Source: Sphingomonas sp. NFR15
Lineage (GTDB): Bacteria > Pseudomonadota > Alphaproteobacteria > Sphingomonadales > Sphingomonadaceae
DNA: 64,000 nucleotides
Reading direction: 5' to 3'
Assembly (NCBI RefSeq): GCF_900103265.1
Contig: NZ_FMWX01000001.1
Coordinates: 811,753 to 875,752 of the forward strand
Part shown: piece after piece, positions 31,286 through 40,497 of the stretch
How the letters are laid out: each line of letters starts with the position of its first letter
Position numbering within the stretch: the stretch's first letter is position 1
Notes under the pieces: model-generated
The model's input: the letters and a program-made list of their open reading frames with translations, nothing else
Database searches by the model: none
What the model was told of the DNA's origin: nothing
Position numbers and translations under genes: made by a program

Positions 31286-32293
31286 TCATTCCTGGAAAAC
31301 GGCGGGCGTGCCGGGCTTGACCATCAGCGACAGCCGCGCGACGTCCCAATTGGTCAGGCGGATGCAGCCGTGGCTCTCGGCGCGGCCGATCGTCGAGGGT
31401 TCGGGCGTGCCGTGAATACCGTAATGCGGCTTGGAGAGATCGAGCCACACCACCCCGACCGGGCCGTTCGGCCCCGGCGGCAGCGTCGCCTTCTTCTCGC
31501 CCTTCTTGGCATCCCAGAACAGCTTCGGGTTGTAATGGAACGGCGGGTTGTACGCCGGGCCGAGGATCTTCCACGTGCCGATCGGCAGCGGATCGTGCTT
31601 GCTGCCCATCGTTGCCTGGAATTGCGCGACCAGCTTGCCGTCGGCATCGAGCACGCGCAGCACGGAATCCGACTTGTCGACGACGATCTTGGCGCCTTGC
31701 GGCTGCTTCGAATCGACGTTGAGGCCGCTCAGCGTCTGGCGCCATTTCTCGGGCAGCTTGGGATCGTAATCGCGCGCGGTGGCGATCGCGTTGGGCACGA
31801 CGATCTTGACGCCGGGCGACAGCCGGGTGTCCGGGCTGTTGAGCGCGACGAGCACCGCCGGCGTGGTATGGAACATCTCGCCGAACTTCTCCATCGCGTT
31901 GCGATAGCCGAGTTCGGGCAGGTCCGCCTGCTTTGCCGGACTCTTGGGCAGCGGATTGGTGTACGGCCCCGCGAGCAGCTCCGGGGTCAGCGTCACCGTC
32001 TGCGTGGCGGGGATGTTCTGGTATTTCGACAATGCGGCCTGGGTCGGCTTGTCGAGCGTTCCGTTCACATCGAGGCCGTTCGCCTCCTGAAACCCCTTCA
32101 CCGCCGCCGCCAGCGACATGCCCGATTTCCCGTCGAGCACGCCCGGCGAAAAGCCGAGATGATCGAGGATCACCTGCGTCTGGAGCACGCCTTGATCGAC
32201 AGCCGCAGCGGCTTTGGTTCCCGCCGCGCCCACCGGAACAGGCCCAAGCGAGGCAGACGCCAGACAAGCCGCGAGCAGCGCTATTCTTCTCAT
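31286..32293 (-). CDS. L,D-transpeptidase with peptidoglycan-binding domain
   Basis: 335-aa secreted protein: signal peptide (residues 1-23, cut near VGAAG), a PG_binding_1 domain at about 33-90 (VILDHLGFSPGVLDGKSG), a LysM-like stretch at about 138-168 (FHTTPAVLVALNSPDTRLSPG), and a YkuD domain at about 200-334. The active motif is SHGCIRLTN with Cys310, after HGTPEP. Such enzymes make 3-3 cross-links or attach proteins to peptidoglycan. Divergent from the DUF882 gene, with only 25 nt between starts. Confidence 0.93.
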   Translation of the reverse strand: MRRIALLAACLASASLGPVPVGAAGTKAAAAVDQGVLQTQVILDHLGFSPGVLDGKSGMSLAAAVKGFQEANGLDVNGTLDKPTQAALSKYQNIPATQTVTLTPELLAGPYTNPLPKSPAKQADLPELGYRNAMEKFGEMFHTTPAVLVALNSPDTRLSPGVKIVVPNAIATARDYDPKLPEKWRQTLSGLNVDSKQPQGAKIVVDKSDSVLRVLDADGKLVAQFQATMGSKHDPLPIGTWKILGPAYNPPFHYNPKLFWDAKKGEKKATLPPGPNGPVGVVWLDLSKPHYGIHGTPEPSTIGRAESHGCIRLTNWDVARLSLMVKPGTPAVFQE

Positions 32294-32318
32294 CGTTTCA
32301 ACATCCTACAAGGTCTTC

Positions 32319-32912
32319 ATGCCATCAACGACAAACATGGCGGTTGTTTCCGCGCCGCAACGGTCTCTCTCGCGCCGTGGGCTTCTGGGCGGCCTCGCCG
32401 GGCTCGGCGCGATCGCGGCGATGCCGGGGCCGGCGCACGCGCTTGCCGGCACCCGCGAGTGGCGGCTGGCGATCCGCAACGTCCACACCAACGAGAGCGT
32501 CGATGCCGTGTTCGCGCGCGGTGGGCAGTTCGTGCCGGAAGGACTCGCCGAGCTGAACCACGGCCTGCGCGATTGGCGCACCGGCGAAGCGACGGTGATG
32601 GACCGTAAGCTGCTCGCGCTGCTGGTCAGCCTGCGCCGCACGCTCGATGTCGGTGACAATCGCAAGATCGATCTGATCTCCGGCTATCGCTCGCCCAAGA
32701 CCAACGCTTCGCTGCGCGCACGCGGCGGCGCGCATACGGGCGTTGCCAGCCAGAGCCAGCACATGCTCGGCAAGGCGACCGACATCATGGTGCCCGGGGT
32801 GTCGCTCGACCGGCTGCACAGCGCGGCGCTGGCGCTTGGTGGCGGCGGCGTCGGCTTCTATCCGCGCGACGGCTTCGTCCACGTCGATACGGGCCGCGTG
32901 CGCCACTGGTAG
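32319..32912 (+). CDS. DUF882 (YcbK-like, M15-type) protein with Tat signal
   Basis: 197-aa protein with a twin-arginine leader (SRRGLLGGLAGLGAIAAMPG) followed by the DUF882 domain. The putative zinc residues lie in SQSQHMLGKATDIMVPG and VHVDTGRVRHW, resembling D,D-carboxypeptidases of the VanY/M15 group. ATG 32319 has AAGG upstream. Divergent from the L,D-transpeptidase, making a small cell-wall locus with the M23 peptidase. The substrate is inferred to be peptidoglycan. Confidence 0.88.
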   Translation: MPSTTNMAVVSAPQRSLSRRGLLGGLAGLGAIAAMPGPAHALAGTREWRLAIRNVHTNESVDAVFARGGQFVPEGLAELNHGLRDWRTGEATVMDRKLLALLVSLRRTLDVGDNRKIDLISGYRSPKTNASLRARGGAHTGVASQSQHMLGKATDIMVPGVSLDRLHSAALALGGGGVGFYPRDGFVHVDTGRVRHW

Positions 32913-33043
32913 GTTTCGGCGCGTCGGGAATCGCGCCGTTAACTTTCTTCATACTTTCGTTGCGCTTGATCGTCGCGGGGGCACGCGCCAAGTGCCGCGC
33001 CGCGGCAACGAACCTGTCGCGCCAATGGTTACGAAGCGGCGAG

Positions 33044-33298
33044 ATGAACCAGGCTGCGGCGCATTATGAGGTGATCTTCGCGCTCGACCGCGTGTTCGTC
33101 GGGGGGCCGTTCCGCTGGTCGTGGGTCAGGATCGGTGGCGATGGCTTGGTCGCCGTGCGGGGCAAGGCGCACGAGACGATGCGCGCGGCGATCGATGAAG
33201 CGGCCCGGCATCGGCGCGACCATGGCGGCGGCGAGATTCGCGTCAACCTGAAGGACACGCCCCACGAGGATGCACGGGACGTGACCTATCTGGCGTGA
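33044..33298 (+). CDS. Hypothetical protein, 84 aa
   Basis: Short frame starting MNQAAAHYEVIFALDRVF, without signal or membrane segments, with an amphipathic helix (KAHETMRAAIDEAARHRRD) in the middle. The upstream frame extends to 32960 but lacks a ribosome site. It stands alone between the DUF882 gene and thiE (opposite strand). I do not recognise a family, and coding status is moderately likely only. Confidence 0.45.
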   Translation: MNQAAAHYEVIFALDRVFVGGPFRWSWVRIGGDGLVAVRGKAHETMRAAIDEAARHRRDHGGGEIRVNLKDTPHEDARDVTYLA

Positions 33299-33333
33299 GC
33301 ACCGCAACGGCGTGAGCTGGCCGGGCCGGTGCG

Positions 33334-34017
33334 TTACCGGGCGAGCACCGCCTCGAACGCCTTCACGGCGGCGGCCTCGTCGCCGCCCCAGACCGCGCCC
33401 GACACCGCGAGGAAATCCGCGCCGGCGCGCACCAGCGGCGCGGCGTTGGCGGGGGTGATGCCGCCGATCGCGACACAGGGCAGTTCGAACATCGTCGCCC
33501 ACCAGCTCAGGATCACCGGTTCGGGCCGATGCTCGACCGCCTTGGTGGTGGTCGGATAGAAAGAACCGAACGCGACGTAATCCGCGCCCGCCTCGCCCGC
33601 TTCCATCGCGAGGTGGCGGCTGTCGTGGCAGGTCACGCCGATCTGCGCATTGGGGCCGAGCACGCTGCGCGCCTCGCGGGGATCGCCGTCGCCCTGCCCG
33701 AGATGGACGCCGTCCGCACCGAGTCGCTTGGCGAGCGCGATGCTGTCGTTGACGAGGAACGCGACGTCGCGTTCCGCGCAGATGCGCTGAAGCGGCTCGG
33801 CGAGCCGCGCCGCTTCGTGCTGATCGACATCCTTGACGCGGAACTGGAACGCCGCGACCGGCCCCGCGTCAAGCGCGCGCGCCAGCCGGTCGGCGAAGCC
33901 GCCGGTCACGTCGAGCGGCGAGATGAGGTAGAGCTGACACGGGGGCCGGCGGTCGTCGCGCCGGAACTGGTCGGCGAAATCGGGATCGAGCGGGCCGAGC
34001 GGATCTTCTTCTGTCAT
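33334..34017 (-). CDS. thiE: Thiamine phosphate synthase
   Basis: 227-aa TIM-barrel enzyme joining the thiazole and pyrimidine halves of thiamine. FQFRVKDVDQHEA, LVNDSIALAKRLGADGVHLGQGD and AFGSFYPTTTKA are characteristic, and VAIGGITPANAAPLVRAGADFLAVSGA is the phosphate-binding end. The N-terminus is about 25 residues longer than usual and starts MTEEDPLGPL; a later start is possible but no better ATG is seen. It ends close to the hypothetical gene on the other strand. Confidence 0.93.
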   Translation of the reverse strand: MTEEDPLGPLDPDFADQFRRDDRRPPCQLYLISPLDVTGGFADRLARALDAGPVAAFQFRVKDVDQHEAARLAEPLQRICAERDVAFLVNDSIALAKRLGADGVHLGQGDGDPREARSVLGPNAQIGVTCHDSRHLAMEAGEAGADYVAFGSFYPTTTKAVEHRPEPVILSWWATMFELPCVAIGGITPANAAPLVRAGADFLAVSGAVWGGDEAAAVKAFEAVLAR

Positions 34018-34064
34018 GCCGCCGCCCTAGCGCGCGGATCGCCGCAACGAAAGCGGCGGCGCGC

Positions 34065-34610
34065 TTACTTCGCCAGTTCCGCCTCGATCGCGGCGACCAG
34101 CGCGGGATCGTCGGGCGCGGTCGATGGCGCGAAGCGCGCCGTGACGGTGCCGTCGCGGGCGATCAGGAACTTCTCGAAGTTCCACAGCAGTTCAGGCGCG
34201 TCGTTCGGGGTCATGCCATAGCCGCGCAGCCGGGCGCGAAACGCCTCGGCATCCCCCGCCGCATCCGGCGCGGCCGCGATCAGCGCGGCGTATAGCGGGT
34301 GCTTGCCCGGACCCGTGACGGCGATCTTCGAGAACATCGGGAAATCGACATCGTAGGTCGCCTTGCAGAAATCGGCGATTTCGGCGTCGCCACCCGGCTC
34401 CTGCCCGGCGAAGTCATTGGCGGGAAAGCCCAGCACCTTGAAGCCGCGCTCGCGATACTGGCGGTACAAGGCCTCCAGCCCCTCATATTGTGGGGTCAGC
34501 CCGCATTTGGATGCGACATTGACCACGAGCAACACGTCGCCCGCATATTGGGCGAGGCTGGTGTGCTGACCGTCGATGGTCTTGACCGGGGCTTCGAGCA
34601 AGGTCGTCAT
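34065..34610 (-). CDS. Glutathione peroxidase family protein
   Basis: 181-aa thiol peroxidase of the GPx fold with a cysteine in place of selenocysteine: Cys36 in NVASKCGLTPQYEGLEALY, then LGFPANDFAGQEPG and the WNFEKFLI motif. ATG 34610 has GGAGAA in front; the frame back to 34826 enters a repeat-containing gap. It reduces peroxides with thioredoxin or glutathione; which donor is used cannot be told. 47 nt downstream of thiE in genome order, same strand. Confidence 0.93.
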   Translation of the reverse strand: MTTLLEAPVKTIDGQHTSLAQYAGDVLLVVNVASKCGLTPQYEGLEALYRQYRERGFKVLGFPANDFAGQEPGGDAEIADFCKATYDVDFPMFSKIAVTGPGKHPLYAALIAAAPDAAGDAEAFRARLRGYGMTPNDAPELLWNFEKFLIARDGTVTARFAPSTAPDDPALVAAIEAELAK

Positions 34611-34737
34611 CAGTGTTCTCCGGGACGTATCCATAACACTCATCCGACATCCCGGCCGCGCGGGGATCGATGTCGGGCGGGCGGCGCGCTTTATTCCTGG
34701 GCGGCCCCGGCCTTCGCCGGGGCGACGATGACTGGGT

Positions 34738-35649
34738 TCACGCCGCGACCGGCTGGGCGACCTTGTCCACCGAGGCCGCATAGATCTCGTCGATCGCCGC
34801 CGACAGAGCCGCGTCGAACTCGGCATCGCTCATCTGGTGGCGCAGATCGGAGAGCAATGCGCGGCTGAAGCTGGCGATGACGCCGCGATTCTTGGCGAGC
34901 TCGGCGCACGCTTCGCTGCGCGAATAGCCGCCCGACAGCGCGACGACGCGCAGCACGCGCGGATGATCGACGAGCGGATCGTACAGCCCAGGCTGCTCGG
35001 GAAGCGAAAGCTTGAGCATCACCGTGTCGTCGCCGGTCAGCGCGTCGAGCGCCTTGAGCAATTCGTCGCGCAGGATCACCTCGGCCTCGGCGCGCTCGGG
35101 GCTCTTGATGTTGAGTTCGGGTTCGAGGATCGGCATCAGCCCGCCGGCGATCACCTGCGCGCCGATTTCGAACTGCTGCGCCACGACAGCGGCGATGCCC
35201 TCGTGGTTGGCGCGGTTGATGAACGATCGCGCCTTGGTGCCGAACACTTCGAGCGCTTTCGATCGCGCGAGCAGCGCATCGAGCCCGGGGATCGGCTTCA
35301 GCAGTTGCACGCCGTTCGCTTCGGCCTCAAGCCCCTTATCGACCTTGATGAACGGCACGATGCCGCGGTCGATCAGCGCGGCGGGCGCGCTCGTGCCGGC
35401 GACCGTGCCGTCCATCGTGCGTTCGAACAGGATCGCGCCGATCACCTTGTCGCCGGTGAAGCTCGGCGCGGTGATGATACGGCTGCGCATCTCGTGGATG
35501 AGCGCGTACATCTCCTCGTCGTTCGACCAGGAGCCCTCGGCGACGCCATAGCCGGTGAGCGCCTTGGGCGTGGAGCCGCCGCTCTGGTCGAGCGCGGCGA
35601 TGAAGCCTTTTCCGGCGGCGATCTTAGCGGTCATCTCGGCGGTGTTCAT
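34738..35649 (-). CDS. Fructose-bisphosphate aldolase class I
   Basis: 303-aa Schiff-base aldolase of the class I type: KGFIAALDQSGGSTPKAL, the Schiff-base lysine in MLKLSLPEQPG (Lys213) and RVVALSGGYSRSEACAEL. It interconverts fructose-1,6-bisphosphate with dihydroxyacetone phosphate and glyceraldehyde-3-phosphate. It lies near pgk and gap, with a thioredoxin-like gene on the other strand between them. The C-terminus (VDKVAQPVAA) is as expected. Confidence 0.95.
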   Translation of the reverse strand: MNTAEMTAKIAAGKGFIAALDQSGGSTPKALTGYGVAEGSWSNDEEMYALIHEMRSRIITAPSFTGDKVIGAILFERTMDGTVAGTSAPAALIDRGIVPFIKVDKGLEAEANGVQLLKPIPGLDALLARSKALEVFGTKARSFINRANHEGIAAVVAQQFEIGAQVIAGGLMPILEPELNIKSPERAEAEVILRDELLKALDALTGDDTVMLKLSLPEQPGLYDPLVDHPRVLRVVALSGGYSRSEACAELAKNRGVIASFSRALLSDLRHQMSDAEFDAALSAAIDEIYAASVDKVAQPVAA

Positions 35650-35786
35650 GGCGTGCCACTCCTTGCGTGCTGCGCTGCGTCATGACGTGTTAGCGAGACA
35701 GTCGGGGTCGAGCAACGGCCAAGCGCGCCGCTTGACCGAAGCTTCGCAAAGTTTCAGCGTGACGTCGTCTCGGGGGGAATAACATC

Positions 35787-36305
35787 ATGACCGGAACATC
35801 GCAGGTCTTTCGACATCTTGCGCTCGTCTTGGTAGCGCTAGCATCAATTGGCGCGAAAGCGCCCGAGGTGGGCGGCCAGGCGCCGCCGTTCGAATTGACT
35901 TTGGTCGATGGCACCAAAGTGTCCTCGGCGGACCTGCGCGGTCAGGTGGTGGTGCTCAATTTCTGGGCGACGTGGTGCGTTCCGTGCAAGCAGGAACTGC
36001 CGACGCTCGACGCCTATTATGCGGTGACCAGCAAGTACGGCCTGCGCGTCTTCGCGGTGACGACCGAGGATTCGGTGCCGCTCTCCCAGTTGAAGCGGCT
36101 GTTCGCCGCGATGCACATCGCCCCCGTTCGAAAGGTTCGGGGGCCATATGCCACGATGAGCGGCGTGCCGACCAACTATGTGATCGATCGCACGGGCCGG
36201 CTACGCTATGCGCGCGCCGGCGCGTTCGATCTCGACGCGCTCAACGCGCTGCTGATCCCGCTGCTCAAGGAGCCGGCGCCGCCAGCAGCCGCCCCGACGA
36301 CCTGA
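35787..36305 (+). CDS. TlpA/ResA-like thiol-disulfide protein
   Basis: 172-aa thioredoxin-fold protein with an N-terminal hydrophobic signal (HLALVLVALASIGAKA) and the redox motif WATWCVPCKQELP (Cys64, Cys67). SGVPTNYVIDRTGRLRY holds the cis-proline loop. It is probably periplasmic or membrane-anchored, reducing target disulfides (for example in cytochrome c maturation), but no partner gene is nearby. The only plus-strand gene in the fba-pgk-gap block; it converges with pgk, 4 nt between stops. Confidence 0.9.
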   Translation: MTGTSQVFRHLALVLVALASIGAKAPEVGGQAPPFELTLVDGTKVSSADLRGQVVVLNFWATWCVPCKQELPTLDAYYAVTSKYGLRVFAVTTEDSVPLSQLKRLFAAMHIAPVRKVRGPYATMSGVPTNYVIDRTGRLRYARAGAFDLDALNALLIPLLKEPAPPAAAPTT

Positions 36306-36309
36306 TCAC

Positions 36310-37503
36310 TCAGCGCGCCAGCGCCGCGACGCCGGGCAGTTCCTTGCCTTCCATCCATTCGAGGAACGCGCCGCCGGCGGTCGAGACGAAGGTGAAGTCG
36401 TCACCCGCCCCCGCCTGATTGAGCGCGGCGACGGTATCGCCGCCGCCCGCCACCGAAACGAGCGATCCGCCGACCGTGAGCGCCGCCGCCGTCTTGGCGA
36501 GCGCGACGGTCGCCGCGTCGAACGGCGGCGTCTCGAACGCACCGAGCGGGCCGTTCCACACGAGCGTCTTGCAGGTCTTGAGCACGTCGGCGAGCGCTTC
36601 GACCGCCGCCGGGCCGATGTCGAGGATCATCTCGTCGGCGGCGACCTCGTGGACGTTGCAGGTCCGCAGGCTCGGCGGGTTGGGTGCGAATTCCTTCGAC
36701 ACGACCACATCGTACGGCAAATGAATCGTGCAGTTCGCGCCCTCGGCCGTGGCGAAGATTTCCTCGGCGGTGCCGACCAGATCATGCTCGCACAGCGACT
36801 TGCCGACATCGACCCCGCGCGCGGCGAGGAAGGTGTTGGCCATGCCGCCGCCGATGATGAGGTGATCGACCTTGGTGACGAGATGCTTGAGCACATCGAG
36901 CTTGGACGAGACCTTGGCCCCGCCGACCACCGCCGCGACCGGATGCTCGGGATTGCCGAGCGCCTTGTCGAGCGCGTCGAGTTCCGCTTCCATCGCGCGG
37001 CCGGCGAACGCGGGCAGCACATGCGCAAGTCCCTCGGTCGAGGCGTGCGCGCGATGCGCGGCAGAGAAAGCGTCGTTGACGTAGAGATCACTGAGCTTGG
37101 CAATGTCCGCGACCAGCGCGGGATCGTTCTTCTCTTCGCCCGCGAAGAAGCGGGTGTTCTCCAGCACGGCGATGTCGCCGGGCTGGAGCGTCGGGACCGC
37201 CTCCGCCGCGCCATCCCAATCGATGAAGCGCACCGGCCGGCCGAGTACCGTCGAATAGGGCTTCACCACCATCGCCAGCGACATCTCGGGGTTGCGCTGC
37301 CCCTTGGGGCGGCCGAAATGCGCGAGAACCAGGACGATCGCGCCCTTGTCCGCGAGCTCGCCCACCGTCGCGACGGTGGCACGCAGCCGGGTGTCGTCGG
37401 TGACGGCGCCGTCAGCCATCGGCACGTTGAGATCCTCGCGGACCAGCACGCGCTTGCCGTGGATGTCGCCCATGTCGTCGAGCGTCTTGAAGTTGCGCGC
37501 CAT
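36310..37503 (-). CDS. pgk: Phosphoglycerate kinase
   Basis: 397-aa glycolytic kinase (1,3-bisphosphoglycerate to 3-phosphoglycerate with ATP). [13 protein letters not shown], the DTRLRAT and [17 protein letters not shown] regions, [15 protein letters not shown] and the late [11 protein letters not shown] all match. ATG 37503 has GGAGG five bases upstream; the GTG at 37509 is less likely. It follows gap by a repeat-filled 133-nt gap. Confidence 0.97.
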   Translation of the reverse strand: MARNFKTLDDMGDIHGKRVLVREDLNVPMADGAVTDDTRLRATVATVGELADKGAIVLVLAHFGRPKGQRNPEMSLAMVVKPYSTVLGRPVRFIDWDGAAEAVPTLQPGDIAVLENTRFFAGEEKNDPALVADIAKLSDLYVNDAFSAAHRAHASTEGLAHVLPAFAGRAMEAELDALDKALGNPEHPVAAVVGGAKVSSKLDVLKHLVTKVDHLIIGGGMANTFLAARGVDVGKSLCEHDLVGTAEEIFATAEGANCTIHLPYDVVVSKEFAPNPPSLRTCNVHEVAADEMILDIGPAAVEALADVLKTCKTLVWNGPLGAFETPPFDAATVALAKTAAALTVGGSLVSVAGGGDTVAALNQAGAGDDFTFVSTAGGAFLEWMEGKELPGVAALAR

Positions 37504-37526
37504 CGTCACCTCCCGTCGTCTATCAT

Positions 37527-37620
37527 CACCCTCACCCTTCCCACTCGCCTTCGGCTCGCGGGCCCCTTCCCTCTCCCGGCGGGAGAGGGAGGGAGGAGCG
37601 TAGCGACGGAAGGGTGAGGG
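37527..37620. repeat. Palindromic repeat between gap and pgk
   Basis: Inverted arms CCCTCACCCTTCC and GGAAGGGTGAGGG enclose a second hairpin CCCTCTCCCGGCGGGAGAGGG and TCGCCTTCGGCTCGCGGGCC. Fills most of the gap-pgk spacer. Could form an mRNA structure that sets relative expression of the two glycolytic genes. Confidence 0.7.
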
Positions 37621-37636
37621 CGATTTGCTCTATCGA

Positions 37637-38647
37637 TTACAGGAACTTCGCCATCGCACCGGCGGTGTCGATCATGCGGTTCGAGAAACCCCATTCGTTG
37701 TCGTACCAGCTCACCACGCGGACCAGCTTGCCGTCGATGACCGCGGTCTCGAGGCTGTCGACGGTCGACGAATAGGGCGTGTGAACGATGTCGATCGACA
37801 CCAGCGGTTCGTCCGAGAAAGCGAGGATGCCGGCGAGCGGGCCGCTTTCCGACGCCGCCTTGAGGATGCCGTTGATCTCGTCCTTGGTGGTGTCGCGCTT
37901 GGGGGTGAAGGTCAGATCGACGAGGCTGCCGTCCGCGACCGGCACGCGCACCGCCGAACCGTCGAGCCGGCCCTTGAGCTCGGGCAGCACCTCGCCCACC
38001 GCGCGCGCGGCGCCGGTGGTGGTGGGGATGATGTTCATCGCGGCGGCGCGCGCACGGCGCAGATCGGGGTGGATCTGGTCGAGGATCTTCTGGTCGTTGG
38101 TATAAGCGTGGATCGTCGTCATGAGCCCGCGCTCGATGCCGACCGAATCGTTGAGCACCTTGGCGATCGGCGCGAGGCAATTGGTGGTGCACGACGCGTT
38201 CGAGACGATCGTGTGCCCGGCTTCGATCTTGTCGTGGTTGACGCCGTACACGACGGTCAGATCGACGTTCTTGCCCGGCGCCGAGATCAGCACCTTCTTG
38301 GCGCCGGCGTCGAGATGCTTCTGGCAGCTCGCCTTGTCGGTGAAGAAGCCGGTGCATTCGAGCACGATATCGACGCCGAGTTCAGCGTGCGGCAGGTTGG
38401 CGGGATCACGCTCGGCGGTGACGCGGATATGCTTGCCGTCGATGACGATATCATTGCCCTCGGCGACGACGGTGCCGGGATATTTGCCGTGGACGCTGTC
38501 GCGGCTGAACAGCCAGGCGTTCGATTTCGCATCGGCGAGATCGTTGATCGCGACCAGTTCGAGGCCGGTGTCGGCACGTTCCATCAGCGCCCGCGCCACG
38601 AGACGCCCGATCCGCCCGAACCCGTTGATCGCTACCTTAACCGTCAT
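37637..38647 (-). CDS. gap: Glyceraldehyde-3-phosphate dehydrogenase, type I
   Basis: 336-aa NAD-type enzyme: [15 protein letters not shown] dinucleotide loop, Asn35-Asp36 at the ribose position (NAD preference), active cysteine Cys153 in [11 protein letters not shown], and [12 protein letters not shown] at the end. ATG 38647 chosen; the longer frame from 38668 has no support. Upstream of pgk on the same strand, forming a gap-pgk unit with the class I aldolase further down. Confidence 0.97.
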   Translation of the reverse strand: MTVKVAINGFGRIGRLVARALMERADTGLELVAINDLADAKSNAWLFSRDSVHGKYPGTVVAEGNDIVIDGKHIRVTAERDPANLPHAELGVDIVLECTGFFTDKASCQKHLDAGAKKVLISAPGKNVDLTVVYGVNHDKIEAGHTIVSNASCTTNCLAPIAKVLNDSVGIERGLMTTIHAYTNDQKILDQIHPDLRRARAAAMNIIPTTTGAARAVGEVLPELKGRLDGSAVRVPVADGSLVDLTFTPKRDTTKDEINGILKAASESGPLAGILAFSDEPLVSIDIVHTPYSSTVDSLETAVIDGKLVRVVSWYDNEWGFSNRMIDTAGAMAKFL

Positions 38648-38813
38648 CGCATGCGCTCCTGTCGCCAATGGCGGAGACGGGCTGCAAGCGCAGCAGGCTT
38701 CCCCGCCGATTCCCTCGTGTTCGCGGCGTCTTTGCGGTGGGCGGAGGCTGGCGTCAACCAGTGCGAAACAATTCGAATATTGTCAGACAACCCTGTCATG
38801 CTAGGCCTGCGCG

Positions 38814-39002
38814 ATGGCAGAAGTACCGTCCCCTGCCGCGATCGACCGGATCGAACGCGCCATCGCCCGTATCGAAGCAGCGGTCTCGGATCGCGAACAT
38901 GCCCATGCCGCGCTTGCGAAAAGGCATGAGGCGCTGCGCGCGCGAATCGAGGCGGCGATCATCGCGCTCGACGCGGTGACGGCGGCGGAGGAGATCGACT
39001 GA
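38814..39002 (+). CDS. Small coiled-coil protein upstream of zapA
   Basis: 62-aa helical protein with regular heptads (AIDRIERAIARIEAAV ... LRARIEAAIIALDAV), no membrane segment, and a stop overlapping the zapA start (TGATG). The position and coiled coil suggest a cytosolic partner in cell division, as small coiled-coil ORFs next to zapA are common in sphingomonads (recollection). Function not known. Confidence 0.75.
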   Translation: MAEVPSPAAIDRIERAIARIEAAVSDREHAHAALAKRHEALRARIEAAIIALDAVTAAEEID

Positions 39003-39304
39003 TGGCCGACGTGACGCTCACCATTGGCGATCGGCGCCACGTCGTCGCCTGCCGCGACGGTGAGGAAGAGCGGCTGATGAAGCTCGGCGCGCTGCTCGAT
39101 TCGCGCTGGGCGGATGCGGCGCGCGCGTCGGGCGGGATGAGTGCGGAGCGCACGATGCTGTTCATCGCGCTGCTGCTCGCCGATTCGCTCGACGAGTCGG
39201 AGCGCCGCCCTGCCGAACTGGCCGAATCGCATGCGCTGGACCGTGTCGCCGAGTGGCTGGAGGATCTTGCCGATGCCCTTGAGAATCGCAGCATCAACGC
39301 CTAG
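39002..39304 (+). CDS. zapA: Cell division protein ZapA
   Basis: 100-aa FtsZ-ring-associated protein: the N-terminal strand pair VTLTIGDRRHVVACRDGEEERLMKLGALLD is the ZapA signature, followed by two long helices for tetramer formation. It overlaps the upstream coiled-coil gene by 1 nt and is followed at once by the 6S RNA gene, a conserved zapA-ssrS-fau order in proteobacteria. Confidence 0.9.
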   Translation: MADVTLTIGDRRHVVACRDGEEERLMKLGALLDSRWADAARASGGMSAERTMLFIALLLADSLDESERRPAELAESHALDRVAEWLEDLADALENRSINA

Positions 39305-39311
39305 ATTGGCC

Positions 39312-39476
39312 GGTGGCGGGCACTGCCCGGTACGAGCCTTACCGAACATCCCTGAGGCGATTAAACTTCCTAGGGGGTTGTCCCTGCGCTGGCCCTGGCC
39401 TGTCGTACATGATCCCCACCTGATGCTTACGGCGTCAGAGGATATTCAGGCAAACGGCCACGGCGGTCCCGCCACC
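39312..39476 (+). ncRNA. ssrS: 6S RNA
   Basis: The spacer between zapA and fau contains a 165-nt element closed by a 9-bp stem: GGTGGCGGG (39312-39320) pairs with CCCGCCACC (39468-39476). Inside are the typical 5' strand GAACATCCCTGAGGCGATT and a purine/pyrimidine-rich bubble around GTTGTCCCTGCGC. Location and shape match the 6S RNA that binds sigma-70 RNA polymerase in stationary phase. Exact ends are approximate. Confidence 0.85.
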
Positions 39477-39496
39477 CGCTTCCGCGGCCGCGCGGC

Positions 39497-40042
39497 ATGA
39501 CGCTCGACAAACGCGCCTTGCGTGCGCGGATGCGCGCCGTACGCGACGCGTTCTTCGCGACCTCGCCGCCGCCGATCCGCGCGAGTGCGGAGTTCGCCGC
39601 GCTCCTCCCCCACGCCGCGACCGTCGCGTCCTACGTGCCGATCGGCAGCGAGGCGGACCCGATGTGGCTCGCGCGCGCCGCCGTCGACCATGGGTGCGCG
39701 ATCGCGCTCCCGCATGTCATCAGCCGCGCGGACCCGATTCGTTTCCTCGCCTGGGATGCCGAGGACGATCTCGCCCCCGGCCCCTATGGCCTGCAACAGC
39801 CGCACCACGCCTCGCCCGCGCTCGCGCCCGATATCGTGCTGACGCCACTGGTCGCGTTCGATTCGGCGCTCAACCGGCTCGGCCAGGGCGCGGGGCATTA
39901 CGACCGCGCGTTCGCCGCGTTTCCGAACGCGGTGCGAATCGGGGTGGCGTGGAGCGTGCAGCAGGTCGATACCCTGCCCGCCGACCCGTGGGACATGCCG
40001 CTCCACGCGATCGCGACCGAGACAGGATGGATCACGCGATGA
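39497..40042 (+). CDS. fau: 5-formyltetrahydrofolate cyclo-ligase
   Basis: 181-aa ATP-dependent enzyme converting 5-formyl-THF to 5,10-methenyl-THF. KRALRARMRAVRD, LTPLVAFDSALNRLGQGAGHYDRAF and the YVPIGSEADPMWLA motif match the YgfA family. It sits just downstream of 6S RNA, as in many proteobacteria. Its stop overlaps the DUF2842 start by 4 nt (ATGA). Confidence 0.94.
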   Translation: MTLDKRALRARMRAVRDAFFATSPPPIRASAEFAALLPHAATVASYVPIGSEADPMWLARAAVDHGCAIALPHVISRADPIRFLAWDAEDDLAPGPYGLQQPHHASPALAPDIVLTPLVAFDSALNRLGQGAGHYDRAFAAFPNAVRIGVAWSVQQVDTLPADPWDMPLHAIATETGWITR

Positions 40043-40245
40043 CCCCAAGCTGGCGCAAACCCTTCGGCATGTTCGCCATCCTCGCGCTGATCCTGGTGTG
40101 GGTGGCGATCGTCGCGAGCTTCTCGGGCTGGGTCGGGCGCTGGCCCGCGCTGGTCCAGGCGCTGTTCTACGTGGTGACGGGGCTGGTGTGGATCGCGCCG
40201 CTCAAGCCGCTGCTGGCGTGGATGGAGACCGGGCGCTGGCGGTAG
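40039..40245 (+). CDS. DUF2842-family small membrane protein
   Basis: 68-aa protein with two helices (about 10-28 and 38-58), starting MTPSWRKPFGMFAILALILVW and ending WIAPLKPLLAWMETGRWR; the PLKPLLxWMETGR end is the hallmark of DUF2842. The ATG lies inside the fau stop (ATGA), so it is translationally coupled. Function unknown; inner membrane. Confidence 0.85.
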   Translation: MTPSWRKPFGMFAILALILVWVAIVASFSGWVGRWPALVQALFYVVTGLVWIAPLKPLLAWMETGRWR

Positions 40246-40266
40246 CCGCACCGGGCCAATCCCAAA

Positions 40267-40347
40267 CCGTTCGTGCTGAGCTTGTCGAAGTACGTGCCAA
40301 AAATGCGACGTTTGCGGCACGCCCTTCGACAAGCTCAGGGCGAACGG
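40267..40347. repeat. Dispersed palindromic repeat, GCTTGTCGAAG variant
   Basis: Long inverted repeat: CCGTTCGTGCTGAGCTTGTC and GACAAGCTCAGGGCGAACGG, with further inner pairing GTGCC/GGCAC, around a 17-nt loop. A related sub-type is at 56480-56560. Between DUF2842 and tRNA-Asp. Confidence 0.8.
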
Positions 40348-40397
40348 TGACTATCGATGCTCGGTAACCGCTTGATCCGCCAACCCTTTTTGAAGGG

Positions 40398-40474
<77 letters not shown>

Positions 40475-40497
40475 TTGGAAAGCGTGAGGCGCGCCAA

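Noticed and set aside
40383-40397. CCCTTTTTGAAGGG hairpin after tRNA-Asp as a terminator
   Set aside because: The stem is only a few base pairs and no U-run follows in the transcribed direction.
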